DNA of 64,000 bases, taken from assembly GCF_910596095.1 (NCBI RefSeq), contig NC_056539.1, positions 10,667,501-10,731,500 of the forward strand. Direction: 5' to 3'. The notes under the pieces were generated by a model that was given only the letters and a program-made list of their open reading frames with translations, was not told the origin of the DNA and did not search any database. The translations under genes were made by a program, and so were the position numbers. This stretch comes from Thunnus maccoyii. Its lineage: Eukaryota > Chordata > Actinopteri > Scombriformes > Scombridae. Of the stretch, positions 15,290 through 31,652 are shown piece by piece; the first letter of the stretch is position 1, and every line of letters begins with the position of its first letter.

Positions 15290-16079
15290 TTAAAGGCACA
15301 GTGTGTAGAATTTAGTAGCATCTAGTGGAATGACTTGACAGAAATGGAATATAATATTCATACGTATGTTTTAATCAGTGTATAATCACCTGAGATAAGA
15401 ATCCTTGTGTCATTGTTACCTTGGAATGAGCCCTTTATATCTACATTGGGAGCTGGTCCAAGTAAATCCAGCTGCAGCCAGCATGAACATGCAGCACCTA
15501 CACGACACGCCCACTTTACTACATGACACACCCACTTGGTTAAATTTAGACATGAGGAGAAGGATGGTTAAGGTCAGAGTCAAGCGGCAACGTCCGGGGC
15601 TGAAAAATGAAGCCAATGCGGAAGTGCCAAAAACCTGCATTCTCTCTAATGGCCATCAGGGGGCAACTCCACTGGCTGCAAAAGAAAGTCTGATTGTATA
15701 GAAGTCTATGAGAAAATGACATGGCGACGGCCAAATCGAAGATGGTCAAATCGCTACACTCGAGGCTTCAAAACGGCAGTTGACAAACTAATGGTTGACG
15801 TCACGGTGACAACGTCCACATTTTTTACAGTCTATTGTTAGAGTTTTTCGTTGTCCTGGGGTTCGGGGTTAGGGTTGGAGGGGGGTTGTCATGTAGGGTT
15901 ACTGTGAGTCGGCAAGACTGCAGCTAGACACTTCTCAACGGGCCCCCTTGCACGGAGGCCGCCATGTTCTACAGTAGCCCAGAAGGGACAAACTAAACAC
16001 AGGCTCTAGAGAGGGCTTTGTGCATTTTCCGCACCATTTTGCAGTAACTGTCGGTAAATCCTACACACTGGTGCTTTAA
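15290..16079. mobile_element. MITE of the AAAGGnnCAGTGTGTAG family with a nested insertion
   Basis: The left end reads TTAAAGGCACAGTGTGTAG and the right end is its near reverse complement ending ACACTGGTGCTTTAA, with TTAA at both boundaries. Its left part matches the reverse complement of the right part of a second copy at 29816-30201 (for example the ATAATATTCATA and GTGTATAATCACCTGA blocks). This copy is about 400 bases longer: roughly 15465-15940 carries unrelated repeat DNA, including a GTCTGATTGTATAGAAG motif, so it is probably a nested insertion. The TTAA ends suggest a piggyBac-like target, but the family is not proven. Confidence 0.7.
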
Positions 16080-16099
16080 GTCTTAAAAGGACCTATGAT

Positions 16100-18140
16100 T
16101 CCAAAATTGTTTACTCCTGTAGGACCTTTTCCATTTATATTCCTATAGAAAATGGCCATAGCCAGACCCACTCAATTAACCCCAATTAGTAAAGGCGACC
16201 ATGTTAGTTTGAACAATCATGTACCGTTTTTTCTGTGTTACACAATAAACCATTTTTTATTAACATTAGGTAGTACTACAGTGCAGTAACAATGGCAATA
16301 TTTGTTTGAATGAAAACATTCTGAAACCAAATATCCAATACTTCTGAAACCAAAGATGTTGTGTTAGATCCTGTAAAACCACAATTTTATCTAATATAAG
16401 GGCACCCAGCTATCATCTGTGTAGATTTGTAGAAGCAGCCTGAGAAATGGGCTTGAATGCACGTACAAACGTTTCCATTAACACCTCAGTCACCTATAAA
16501 CAACAGCGGAGGACACAGCATTAGGTTATGGACACACTGAGTGAGCAATGTGGTGTCTGAAAATAAGTATGTCTGCTATATGGTCATGTGGATTAGGTTT
16601 ATTCATAATTCAGTATTTACTGTGTAATGTTCAAGTAGCAAACCAAGTTTAATTTTTGCTGGCTTTACATATATTTGAACTGTGAAACATCACAAGAGAC
16701 ATAATGCATCAAATCAATCACACATGAAAGCATTTCAATCAGAAGGGTGAAAAAAGGAATTAAATCAGCCATTAAACTGATTTTCAATTTCAAACATTTA
16801 TGTTGCTGGAGTGAAAGTGTTGAGTGAATAGCATTTTTAGTGGCTTCATTTTCCATTGAAAATATTCTCAGATTACATATATCTTTATCCGACAGATATC
16901 ACAGTGAAATGACAGCAAAGGTTGCTCAAGTATATGAGAGGAAACTTGTTTAAAACAAAAAGGACCACATATAGTGCATGTTTTTACCTTTCAATTGCCA
17001 CTGTTTCTTTTACTGATCCATGTTTCATGATCAAGATGATGATAAATAATATAAAGTTGATTTGTTCCACTGAAATTCTTGGACACAAGTGCAAAAGTAC
17101 AAAGGTTTTCATTTAGAGACAACCTGCTAAAACAGAGTTCGACCTGAGCCAACTCAAGAGAGGAAATACACACTAGGCTTGTTTGAGGCTGATACTATCA
17201 TTTTACAAATAATAAAATCACTCACCACAATTCATAACATCACTTTTGCGTTATTACATTACGCATTTTTGCAAGAAGCCTGGATTGGTTTGCTAAATAC
17301 AGCAATGATCTGCAATCTTAGCAGCCTTGAACACACTTAAAAGGAGAAAACTCAAAACTGATAAATGATGGTGTCTGTCTCCTTTGGTATCTTTGTGCAC
17401 ACATATTAACACACACGCACACACACACACACACAAATAAAAACCTGCACTTCATTTCTTTCACACTTGCCCATATTAAGTCAGACAGTCACAGCCAGTC
17501 TGGTTCCTGGCTCATGCCAATTTCATGCCACAGTGGGCACAGAGGGCTCCAAAAGGAAAAAAAAATAAAATTAAACCAGAAACTCCAGACAGAGTACACA
17601 TCAATACTCTAAAGGTTCCTCCTCTTCTACACGGCTATTGCATGATAGGCAGAATTAGGTCAGACAGACATGAAATTGGGATTTCACTGTAGCAGATCAT
17701 GTCAAAAGTCTGTATCAGTGCAGTGCTGAGAAAAGGAGAGTAGAAATCACTTGGAGCACTGATACACAGACCTGCTGATCCCTCGCCACTCCTTCAACAG
17801 AAGTGGGTCAATAGGACCATAAAAGCTAGTTAATTAAACTGTAGTTTACTATAACTTCAAGATCAACCTCGTAATAGCAAAAACACTTCCTCCCTCTGCA
17901 AGCTATTATGAGGCCATAAAGTTATTGAGACAGGCTCTTCTGAAAACAGAAGAGGACGCGTGAGCAAAGAAAAAAAAAAGAAAAACAGCAAAAAGGAATG
18001 TTTACTACAAGAGTCTTGGTGTCAGAGACTTCTGAACCCACAAGGGTACCATGACGCCAGCAGCATGACACTTGCAGTAAAGAAGAGGTGAAGAGAAAAG
18101 ACTGATAGCAAGTCAAAACACAACAAGAAAAATATGTGCG
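16100..18140 (-). other. Intergenic region and probable 3' UTR of rab11b paralogue 2
   Basis: There is no coding gene. It contains a short (CA)n tract near 17409-17434. A minus-strand AATAAA lies near 16596, which would give a 3' UTR of about 1.5 kb for rab11b paralogue 2; no nearer canonical signal was obvious. The T- and C-rich segments near 17950-17990 are consistent with UTR sequence. Confidence 0.4.
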
Positions 18141-21398
<3,258 letters not shown>

Positions 21399-21600
21399 GT
21401 TTGGATACTAGTTTTGGTACTTTTAAGTACTTTACCACAAACAACAACAGATTCTCTCCACCGGCAACTAGACGCCTCCTTCAAAGGAAGAGAACTTGCA
21501 GCGGCTTCGACCAATAAGAATCGTTTTCCTATTGATTGACAACTAGATTGGCGAATCAGCTGCTTACTTTAAAAGTGCTAGCCGATATTACGTCGATAAA
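21399..21600 (-). promoter_or_regulatory. Promoter region of rab11b paralogue 2 with CCAAT boxes
   Basis: Upstream of the ATG on the minus strand there are CCAAT-type boxes in both orientations (ACCAATAAG near 21511 and ATTGGCGAATC near 21548 on the plus strand) and no TATA box. The CLEAR palindrome of paralogue 1 is absent, so the two promoters are not recognisably homologous. Confidence 0.5.
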
Positions 21601-24600
21601 TCTTTGACATCCCTTTTTTGTTTTGTTGTTTTTTTTTTCCTGTGCATTAGTAAATGTTCAACATACATTTACATAATATATGTAAGTATATTTACACATG
21701 TACCAAAACCCCCAACAAACAGAAATTTATATTTAAAAAAAGTGCTATAGCCTATAAATAAAGTTATTCTTTTTTTAAGTGTGAGCCAATCATCGTACAC
21801 AGCCAAGAACACGGCGATGCTGTAAACCCTTTGTTCTCCAAACTTTGACGCCCTGTGTTTCTTCTTGTCGATTGACCAATATTTCTGTATTCTTGTATGC
21901 AGACTGTTTCACAATGCTTACTGACACCTTCTGTATTTATTTCAACATCGCATCTGCCATCTCAGAAACAAGTTGGTACTTATGACAACTAACAAGACCT
22001 ACTGTATGTTAATATAAATAAACCTATAATTTATGCCATGTGTGTTCATTGTCTTCAACTAATAATGCCACTGATAGGTTATTGTTTAAGAAAGGTCCTA
22101 TTTTTCATTTATATTCAGTTGAATTATGCTGTTGCCTCTTCTCTGACAAACCAGGCCACATGCATGATATATGACATGACACATGGACAGGTTTAAGTCA
22201 TTTTTACATGAGGGGAAGTGCTCCAACCTCTTCTAGGCTGCTGATTAGTCAACTATTATTCATTATACTTTAATTTAAAGGAAGAGCTGGGTTAGTTCAG
22301 TGGTCTCTCTCTCTCTTGCAGAGTGTACTCTCTGATGCTGACAAAGGACATTTTCTGATGTTCTCTGGCTGTGCTAGATGGAAGTAACTTTACCTTGGTA
22401 GGCAAATAGTGTCTCGTGGGCCAAATCAGAGCCTCCGACGCAAATATTTGGCCCTGTAACGACAGCTGAAGTTTTCCCTTTTATAGATCAAATCAAATCA
22501 CTCTTGATAAATCTACAGTAGAAAATGTAAACACAGGGTTCATGTAAATCCCAGTAAATATGACTTGTTAACCTTTTATAAACCTACAAGATGCATAACA
22601 CAGGTACATAACATAATTTGGCTGATTTGACCAGAACAGATGTGTCAATAACAGCACTTTCCTTCAACCATAAATGAAGCAGGCCACTACTTATTGTGAG
22701 GATAAGCTATCAATTACATTTATAGTCTCATGTATGTTCATGTTTATGTGAGTCTTTTTATTTGTCATGTCAGTATCAATATAAGATGCTGTTTCTCTGT
22801 TTGCTGTCGCTTGCTAATGGAAATGATGACATCTGCCCTCAGAAACTGGAGTAAAAAAACGTACTTACAGTATGCAATCTCTGAAATAAAACTGAAACGT
22901 CCCCAAAAATTGTTTTTTTTGTTTGAGGGTCCATTTTGTTCATTTCAATCATAAGGACGTGGGCACCAAATAACTCATATGAACTCTATGACTTGTGAAC
23001 TCAGGAGCTAAAACAGAACTGAAAGCAGGATTTAACACCGGCAGTGCTAATAAGTCTTTCTATAAAAGTTAAATGATAAAAACTGTATCCCACCACATCC
23101 CTCATCATTGCTACAGATGAATAAATCAATCAACATGGTTTCAACAAGGAATCAATAAAAGTATTACATCACATTTATCTGCATGGACAACAATTCATAG
23201 AACTGCTTTATTTTGTATTCATTCTGATTGAGTCCAAACACACACACATACAGCCATCTATTTATCCTCACGTATAAATAGATGAATATACACAGATATA
23301 CATAAATACACATTTCTGATATGCATATTCATTTTGAAATCATGCTAGGTCTCTGTAAAGGACTCTCCCTATTGGATGAGGGCACACACAGCGATTTGAA
23401 AACACATACACGACACAGCGGAAACAGTTGGAAGAATCCCTATTGATTTTGCATGTACAGTAAAACCCACAAATCTTTCCAATTTTACAAAGAAACAGCT
23501 GTGGTTTATAGACCATAAATATACAGCAGCTGCATCTTGATAAACACACTGAAGAATATGATACAGTAAATTATGTAGATTGCAATCATTTCTTGCCCAG
23601 CAGCAAAAATAAAACCAAATAAAAATAATATTCTCCGATTCAAATGGAAAATATATTTGTATATCTTTATATATGTATTTATAATTTTATGTACACATTC
23701 TCAGGAGCACAACTATGAGAAAGAAAAATAAATACAACAGCACGAGTGAAAAAAAAAATTATAAACAATAGGCCTACATTTAAAATTTTTCAATAAGGCA
23801 ATTAAAATGAACTGAAACGATAAGACTGTACAAAATATTGCTGCTATGGTCTCCATCTGATGAACAACAGCAAACTGATTACAACTGGCCACTGCACATC
23901 ATGGGAATGAGCTGATTTCTATTTTACAATGTTTGACATTGATGTGTCCTCCCTTACACACAAACATACATAGAAACATACCGACCAGCCGAAGAAGAAA
24001 CGATTTCTGGAGTTAGATAGAAAAAAGTAACGTCAGTTAGTTGAACTTTTAAGTCTTAGTTGAGAGTCCTAGGATGTCAGCCACAGAGAGACTACAGTAA
24101 ACACTAACCCTACGATGACTGTGATTGACTTCACCAACACACACTTGATAATCCTAAAACAAACGTTGTCTAAATATCAGCCTGTGTGAGCAGAACCTCC
24201 TATCTAAAAAAAAAAAAAAAACAACTGAAAATAACTAGTTCATCTTCAGGTCCTCTTGATAAGTGCAAACATTCAACCCACTTACAAACTGCTGTGTTTC
24301 ACCAAGTCAACGCTGCAACGTACTGTGTCCATTCAAATATACAGATAACAGGTACGATATTGACTGCAAGTACTACAACTGATGCTCTACGTCTACAAAC
24401 ATTTGAAAAGTCCAGTCAATGGATTTCTTACTGTGAGGAGGTGAGGGCGACCAGATCTAGTTAAATGTCATTGATATGCTGATTAGTTTTTTCCTACCTA
24501 AAACAGAAAAAATGTGAGATACTGTTGTGAAAAAAAAAAAGATTTGTGTGCATCTGTCCAAAAATAGGGCAACACTGGAAGACATTGTAATGATGTGGAG

Positions 24601-25219
24601 ATTTCTATAACGGCCGACAATGTCTGCTGCCTTAGTGTTGTCATTGACGCCTTCTGTTTTTGAAGGCAAGAGTCGTAAAGCCTCGGCCGTTTCCACGAGG
24701 GGTGTAAGTCAAAAAAAAAAAAAAAAGTAGTAACACTGTATTTACAAACACTTGATGTAAAAACAAATTGGGAATCTACTGAAAGGCTTAACAATGGAGT
24801 GAAATATCAAAACAAAAATAAACGTTCTTTGGATGCAAATTAGAAAAAAAAATGCATTTAAGAGCAAAAAAGTACCAGTAACAGTGACGTTTAGAAGAAA
24901 ATACAAACAGATAAAATAAATACAAGTTCACAGTAGTAAAACAGCTTGAAAGAAAAGTTCTGTAATAAAAAATGTTGCAAAAAAAAAAGATATAAATTAT
25001 AAATCATTATGCCATGAATTTAGCAAATCTGATCACTGTACTGTATATATTCACTAAAAGAATGATGTGTTTTTAATTTTTTTCTTCCATAAACTAAACT
25101 CCACATTTTTACTACTGGAAATATGGGGGTGACAGACGTCTAGATGTTTTGATTGGCCCAACAATGGTTATCTTTGTAACTCCAGTTCTATGAGCACAAG
25201 CAGAGCCCTCCAACTCCAC
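21601..25219. other. Intergenic DNA, possibly the distal 3' UTR of pip5k1c
   Basis: No coding gene is seen. The DNA is AT-rich with many homopolymer runs. A minus-strand AATAAA near 23215 is the clearest polyadenylation signal between here and the pip5k1c stop codon, so a very long 3' UTR ending near 23195 is possible. This is inference; nearer sites such as ATTAAA near 26731 cannot be excluded. Confidence 0.35.
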
Positions 25220-26097
25220 ACGATGTGATTTAGCCAAGTAGGACGTGTTCCTAGATCAACATCCACATTTCGGTCCTGGAGCAACATTGAGATCAACCAA
25301 TCACAGCCCTCTGACATCATCAGTGTGCTGCTTCTGTGCTTCTCTAAAAATTTCTTTGTGGCCCCAGAGACAGTTGTGCTTCTTTTCTTCAGAGGTAAGC
25401 TAAGTTTTCCTAATAAAATTGATCAATTTATTAATTCATTAATAGTCAATTTATTAATAGACAACTGAACAAAATCCTTAACTGCATGTCTTTAAGTCAT
25501 TCATGTTTAATATTTATCCTTACAGACTAGTACCTACCTAGAGCTGTGGCTGTATGAGCTACTAGCAAGTTAAGATAGAATATTGTTCACTAACAATAAA
25601 GGGTAAAGATAATAAAAGAGCACTAATTTTGCTGTGGTCAGAATAATTCATCAATAAAATGAACAGGAACATTGTAGTTTTTCTGGAAACAACTTATGAT
25701 GTGAACATCAGTATTAAAGGACAAGTCTGATGTATTTTTTATTGTTTATATTTTTGTTATTGTCAGCATGGCCTCTATGAAAAGAGCAAAAATGAGTTTC
25801 TCTTATGAATAAGTATGGTTTAACTAGCCATATTACATATTAATGACTTAAAGACATGCAGTTAAGGATTTTATTCAGTTTTCTGACTATTAATAAATTA
25901 ATAAATTGATAAATTCAATTAGGAAGACTTAGCTTACCTCTGAAGAAAAGAAGCACAACTGTCTCTGACTGTCTGGGGCCACAAATAATTTTTTAGAAAA
26001 GCACAGAAGCAGCACACTGATGATGTCAGAGGGCTGTGATTGGTTGATTGCAATGTTGATCCAGGAACACGTCCTACTTGCCTAAATCACGTCGTGA
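25220..26097. mobile_element. Fold-back DNA transposon with about 260-280 bp inverted arms
   Basis: The left arm (about 25220-25503) and right arm (about 25840-26097) are reverse complements at roughly 90%, apart from an extra block of about 26 bases in the left arm. They share ACGTGATTTAG-type ends and blocks such as AAGTAGGACGTGTTCCT and CAACCAATCACAGCCC. The element is bounded by a direct repeat CTCCAACTCCAC (25208-25219 and 26098-26109), which looks like a target-site duplication of about 11-12 bases. No transposase is encoded. Long arms plus this duplication length fit a Mutator-like or fold-back MITE. Confidence 0.85.
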
Positions 26098-26109
26098 CTC
26101 CAACTCCAC

Positions 26110-28679
26110 AGACTTACCCACTCACTCCTCACTGAGCACCCTGAAATCTACATATGAGAGGGGGTCCTAATGTCCTACTGTCAGGTGGACATCACAGGCA
26201 GCATGGAGACATGTGCAGGAGAGGCAGCATCATGTCAACCTTCAAAGGAGATCGTTTCATTTATCGTGTTGCTCTTTCAATCGCTGATAGAAAAGTGGAT
26301 GCAAGGTTAGAGTACGATGGCCATAATGAAGAGAAACCCAGTACCAAGGAGGGTTGGTGGTCTTGATTTGGCCAAAGCAGTAAATGCAAATTTCAATAGA
26401 GCTGTGAGGTGGGAGGAGCTGGTTATGGAAGTTAACAGTTAAAGTGACTTTCACTGCTTGGATAGACATGAAACTCTCCGGGTTGAATCATCAGTAACAA
26501 AGATGAATAGCTGCATTAGAAAATATCTGTTTCTTTGATAAAAAGTTGAAGCCTGTGACCATAAAACTGTAAAATGAGAAGTTAACTACTCTCTGTAAGA
26601 AACATTCAATTACAGAGCTGCAGCTAAAATGAATTCACTTTCAGATTCTGGATGAATTCAGTAACTACGGTGCTGTTTTGTTCACAACTACAATGACAAA
26701 ATGTTCTGAATTTGCTACAGCTTTAATTTGCACCTCGTGGCTCAAAGGTATTAAAGTATTTAGAGCCATCCGACATTTCAACCTGATAAAAAACACGATT
26801 TCTCAGGAACAAAGTTGAAATAATTAAAACTGGAGACCTACAGGGTTGTTACAGTATCCGGGAGACTCCTGTATTTTTATGTTGAGTAACACTGAGGATA
26901 TCCTTGAAACGGGTATAAATACTTCTGGTAGCAATGGCTCCTTCCACTTCACACCTCTACGCGCTGCTCTGCAGAGTGAGTGGGCAAGCCTACAGAGCAC
27001 GTTAGAGGGCTGCGCTTGTGTGAAACAGAACACAAGTTACTGCTGTATTTCATGTCTAACATATAAGACAACACAGCCTTAAATGTACTATGTCACACAT
27101 ACACATAATTATTCAACTGATCAAATTGTTATTTGTCAAGGGTGAAAGGCAGGGGTGGTTGGAAATCAGTGATGTAATCACTGTCAGGATTTTCCCCCCC
27201 TCTGGTACTCAAGTCACTTTTTCCCCTTAGTGTGTTCAGTTTCTGTATGCATGTTTAAAATCCTGGTCCGGACAGAGATCCTGCTGCTACCACTGAGGTC
27301 TGGGCTTCAGACCGGTGAGTCCTCTCTGCTGAGACGTTCACTCCTCTCTGCCAGAGAACAGGGTTTACTGTTGGAGACAGACGGAGAGACACAGTGAATG
27401 TATGAAGCAAACAGTGTATGCATACATCATACGCACGGCGGTTTACCGCAGTCTGATTGGTGAGATTTGATCTGAGCGAGTTTGCTGGTGTTAATTCCAC
27501 ATCTAATGAAGATCTGCTGTTAAGTCCTGAGCCAATATCAAAATACTGTATTGGCTACGACTATTGTATTAGTGTATTTTAGCTCACTTAGTTCTGTCTT
27601 CACCAGCTGTCATGAAGGTGTTGTATACAGATCTATAGATTGTAACAGAGGCCAGTGCTTAAAAAAGTTAACAAGTGGCTTACAGGTCTTCATAGTGAAA
27701 TCATTTTAAACAGGAAAATTAAAGAAGCAGCCGGCTACTTTCAACATGATCGATATGATAAGACATTCATTTTATATACTGGGATTAAGGTTAAGTGTTG
27801 TTCCTGACATTAATGTGCTGATTGTGCTCTCATATGTTCAGAAGACATTTTTGATATTTTTACATCTTAACTCACACATGAGGTGGTCACAAATGCCACC
27901 AAAAATGACTGGGACATCCCTAGTGTAAGGATGTGTCTTTGAGAAAAGGATGAAAAGTGAGTAGAAATTAATAGAAATGATTGTTCAGAAATGATGACAT
28001 CTCATCAGAGAATGGCATACAGGTCGGGCCAACGCTGTTGATACACTGAACAATGTAGACACGACCAACCTCATATAGAAAACCTTGTCTAAACCGCATA
28101 TCAGAGCCAAGTGATGTCATTTTCCTTTTTGTCGCCATGTTTTTTATAACTTTGTCGAATTGGTCAGATTGACCTAATACCTCTATTTGGGGGAAACGTC
28201 TGACATTTGAATTTTAACACTGAAAATAACCTGTTTTCATAAACTCTCAAAGTAAACTCAGGTGATCAAAAATGCCCATAATGTAAGATATATATTAATG
28301 GATTAAAAAAAACCCACATCCACATTGCCTCTAATTGAACAAAATGATTGGGGAAATGACATCTGATCAGCATGTTGTGTAAAACGTGACTCCTTTGTGA
28401 GTTTAGTGTATCTTTAGTGTGCACATCTTGCAGCGTGAACTGTGGGAGTCTAGTGAACACATAACAGCTTCACATAGTCTGATGAAGAGGGGCGGTATGG
28501 TAAAATCTGAGCAGCTTGTTGTTGGAGGGACACAGGATGGCTGGTCGTGGACTAAATGATCACGTCAGTGAACATTTCCACCCATTTATCAATGAGGAAT
28601 GAATGCTGTAATGAAGGGGTGGGTGTCTGGACGCAGACCAAGGACCTGAGAAGCATTTCCTTTTGGTCCAGATCGACTT
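26110..28679 (-). other. 3' UTR of pip5k1c (proximal part) or flanking DNA
   Basis: The sequence follows the predicted stop codon of pip5k1c on the minus strand. No other gene was recognised; open frames are short and lack similarity. A minus-strand ATTAAA lies near 26731. The extent of the transcript is not determined. Confidence 0.4.
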
Positions 28680-28682
28680 CTA
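28680..28682 (-). other. Terminal pip5k1c exon beginning directly with the stop codon
   Basis: The minus-strand acceptor TTTTATGCTTTTACAG is followed at once by TAG (28682 to 28680). The three exons that could be spliced to it (33791-34052, 30501-30569 and 28843-28932) all end in phase 0, so each splice form would stop here. In mammals the short isoform likewise ends right after DIYF and the long isoform after the talin-binding exon. The intron from 28842 would be about 160 bases. If it were retained, translation would stop at 28798-28800 instead. Confidence 0.75.
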
Positions 28683-29682
28683 CTGTAAAAGCATAAAACT
28701 GCAGCTTCTGAAACAGGTAAAGTTACAACTGCTCTCTTCCATCCTCGTTATCCCGGATAAAGAATCACCACTAAAGACAACTGATTTTAGTCCTCGTCTA
28801 AAGGATTTTCCTGTGCATTTTAGTCCGATGCTTCTCACTTACTGTCTCTCTTTCCCAATCCCCATCTGGCAGGGCCTTAGACTCTGAGCCATAGTGTAGC
28901 GGAGAGTACACCCAGGTCCTGTCCTCTGGAGGCTGTTTTTACACACCCACCACAGCAGAGGGGGCCAGAGGGACAGAGGAAAGACCAGTGGCACAGAGAC
29001 AAGCAGCAGGGGCAGGCGGGAGAAAGACACAGGAGATTACAGGAGAAGAAAAGACAAGACAGGAAATGAAAATTAGGGATGCATAAAGGAGGAAATGTTG
29101 CTGAGACACATCAGAAAGTGGGAATTTGACAAGTAAAAATGTTAAAAAAGGATGTGTATTAATCCTTTTGGAAGTTAGCATAGAATTGAACACATGAATG
29201 TAAATATTGGCAAATAACTGGTTGTACTGGTAAGGAGAAGTGCAGTTAAACATGTAAATATTATAATGGGTGTTACTGACGTGTGTATGAATGATATGTC
29301 TTAATGTTTTGCCCCGTTTGGACAAGCTCCTGGCAAGCAAAGTGAAGTGTACAGAGTGAGGGATGAGTCGCTGCATCAGCCAAACAGGCAGGATGAGGAG
29401 AGGGAAGCAGGAGGTTGCAGTGACAGTGGGAATGGGAGGAAAGCCAGGATGCCAGGACACAGAAAGCATCCTCAGTCAAAGCAAAACACCAGAAAGGGAT
29501 TTTTTTTTCCTTCCAACAAGCAGAAGCGCTCTTGCATTATGTGCAGCCACATTGTGTTTGAACCCAGAGTCTAAGCTTTGGTAAATTCCTTCAGTTCAGG
29601 TACCAGCCCTTTAAGAGAGGGAAGCAGCTGTAACACGGTATGTTGGCGATGGTGACTGAGGTGGGGGTGGTGTGGGTTGATG

Positions 29683-29726
<44 letters not shown>

Positions 29727-31608
29727 ACACACACACACACACGCTGGAGCTAACACGCTATCCACACAGTTGCAAAGAGGGGTGAGGCACGCTGAGTGAG
29801 GAAATAAATGGAAATTTAAAGGAGCAGTGTGTAGGATTTAGTGGCATCTATTGGTGAGGTTGCAGATTGCAAGCAACTGAATACCCCTCTCCTCCCCTTT
29901 CAAGCATGTAGGGGAACCTATGGTGGCTGCAAAACTTGCAAAAAAGGCAAAAGGCCCTCTCTAGAACCAGTGTTTGCTATGTCCGTTCTAGGCTTCTGAA
30001 ACATGGCAGTGCAACATGGTGGGCTCTGTGGAAGAGGACCTGCTCCCTATGTAAATATAAAGGGCTCATTCTAAGGTAACGAAAACACAACAATTCTTAT
30101 TTTCAGGTGATTATACACTAATTAAAACATACTTATGAATATTATATTCCTGTATATTTCTGCCAATACATCCCCCTAAATCTTACACACTGGTCCTTTA
30201 AAAGAAGATGAAAACAAGAGTAAAAGACAGACGCTGTCAAATAGGAAGCTTCCTGTCTTTTGTTTACCCTCCTCCCACATTTCATTGTCTTCACTACGGG
30301 GGGTGTAGGCATTGTTTTTAGTTTCACGACAATCACAAAAACACCTGCAGTGAGTAAATCACACAAATGACGACAAGCTGTGGCACTGGCGGCACAGAAA
30401 ATCTTCTTTCATTAAACAAACAAGCGATTTACATAGGACTAATCTACTCTAATACAACAGCCTCCACTTGCAAGACCAGCACCATCTAAATCTCACTTAC
30501 TGGCCAACTGGACTCGCATTTCCTCCTCTGTCGGAGTGGAGAAACCACCCAGGTCCTCCCATCAGGAAACTGACAACAACAGCGGTTCATGACATATGGA
30601 CAAACAAAAAGAGAAAATGAGGTAGAAAGGGACAGAGGAGCAAAGAAAGGTAAAATAAAGGGAGCATGCTGAGGTGAGAATGGAAAAGATTGTTCTGAAT
30701 GTGTGTAAGCTGACAGAGATACACTGGATGAGTCAGTAGTGACAGATAAGATTCACAAGTCTGGCACCCAGTGGCGGGCCGTCAGGACCAGCAGGGCCTT
30801 CTGTGCTGGCCTAGAGACTGTCAGAATCAGACAATTATATTTGTATAATTTAATATATATTTTCATTAATGCTACATATATTTTACAAAGTTCATTCCCT
30901 TCAGTCTATTAACGTCACTTCACTGCTACTCTCTCCCTCAGTTGCTCTGCTTCCAGTACAGCTCATAAAAATTAGAGCTTCTATCCACCATGTATTCATG
31001 TCTCTTGAGCTTTGTGTTAAATCACTTTATTCTACTCGATAAACCCTACTGTCACTGTGAATATGGGCTGGTTACGTCGAATGACAATAGCTTATAGCCC
31101 TGGTGTCATGGTGAGGTCTTTCAAAAGCGGTTTAATTACAGTAGGATAGCACTGAAGGCCTTGGTGTAAAATACACGGCCCACCACTGCTGGCAGCCAAT
31201 CTGTTTCCACCCCCCCTCTTCAACAATACACTATCATCTCACCACTTTTCATTATGACTCACTAGAGCAATCACAGAACTGGAAAAAACAGAAAGTAAGA
31301 GGACATGTTGAGTGTAAAGAAAGAGTGAGAAGTGGAAGTGAAATTACAGAAATTTCAGGACTAGATGGAACAAGGGGAGATGAGAATTATTTAAGAGTGA
31401 GGGTGAAATGAGTGAACGGGGCAGAGGAGGATGAAGGAGGGGGAGAAGTGAAGATGAGGGAGAGCAGACAAAAGAAGAAAAACAATCAGATGTGGAGGAA
31501 CACAAGGTGAAGGAGAGTAGAGTGGGAATCATAAAAAGTGAATGTGGATACTGTTGATAGCGGCTGAATAATTTAGGCACACACCACTCTGAGGAACCTG
31601 TGAAGTGA

Positions 31609-31652
<44 letters not shown>

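Noticed and set aside
24457-24696. 79-residue minus-strand frame, considered as a final exon of pip5k1c
   Set aside because: No acceptor joins it in frame, and a better terminal exon with an immediate stop exists at 28682.
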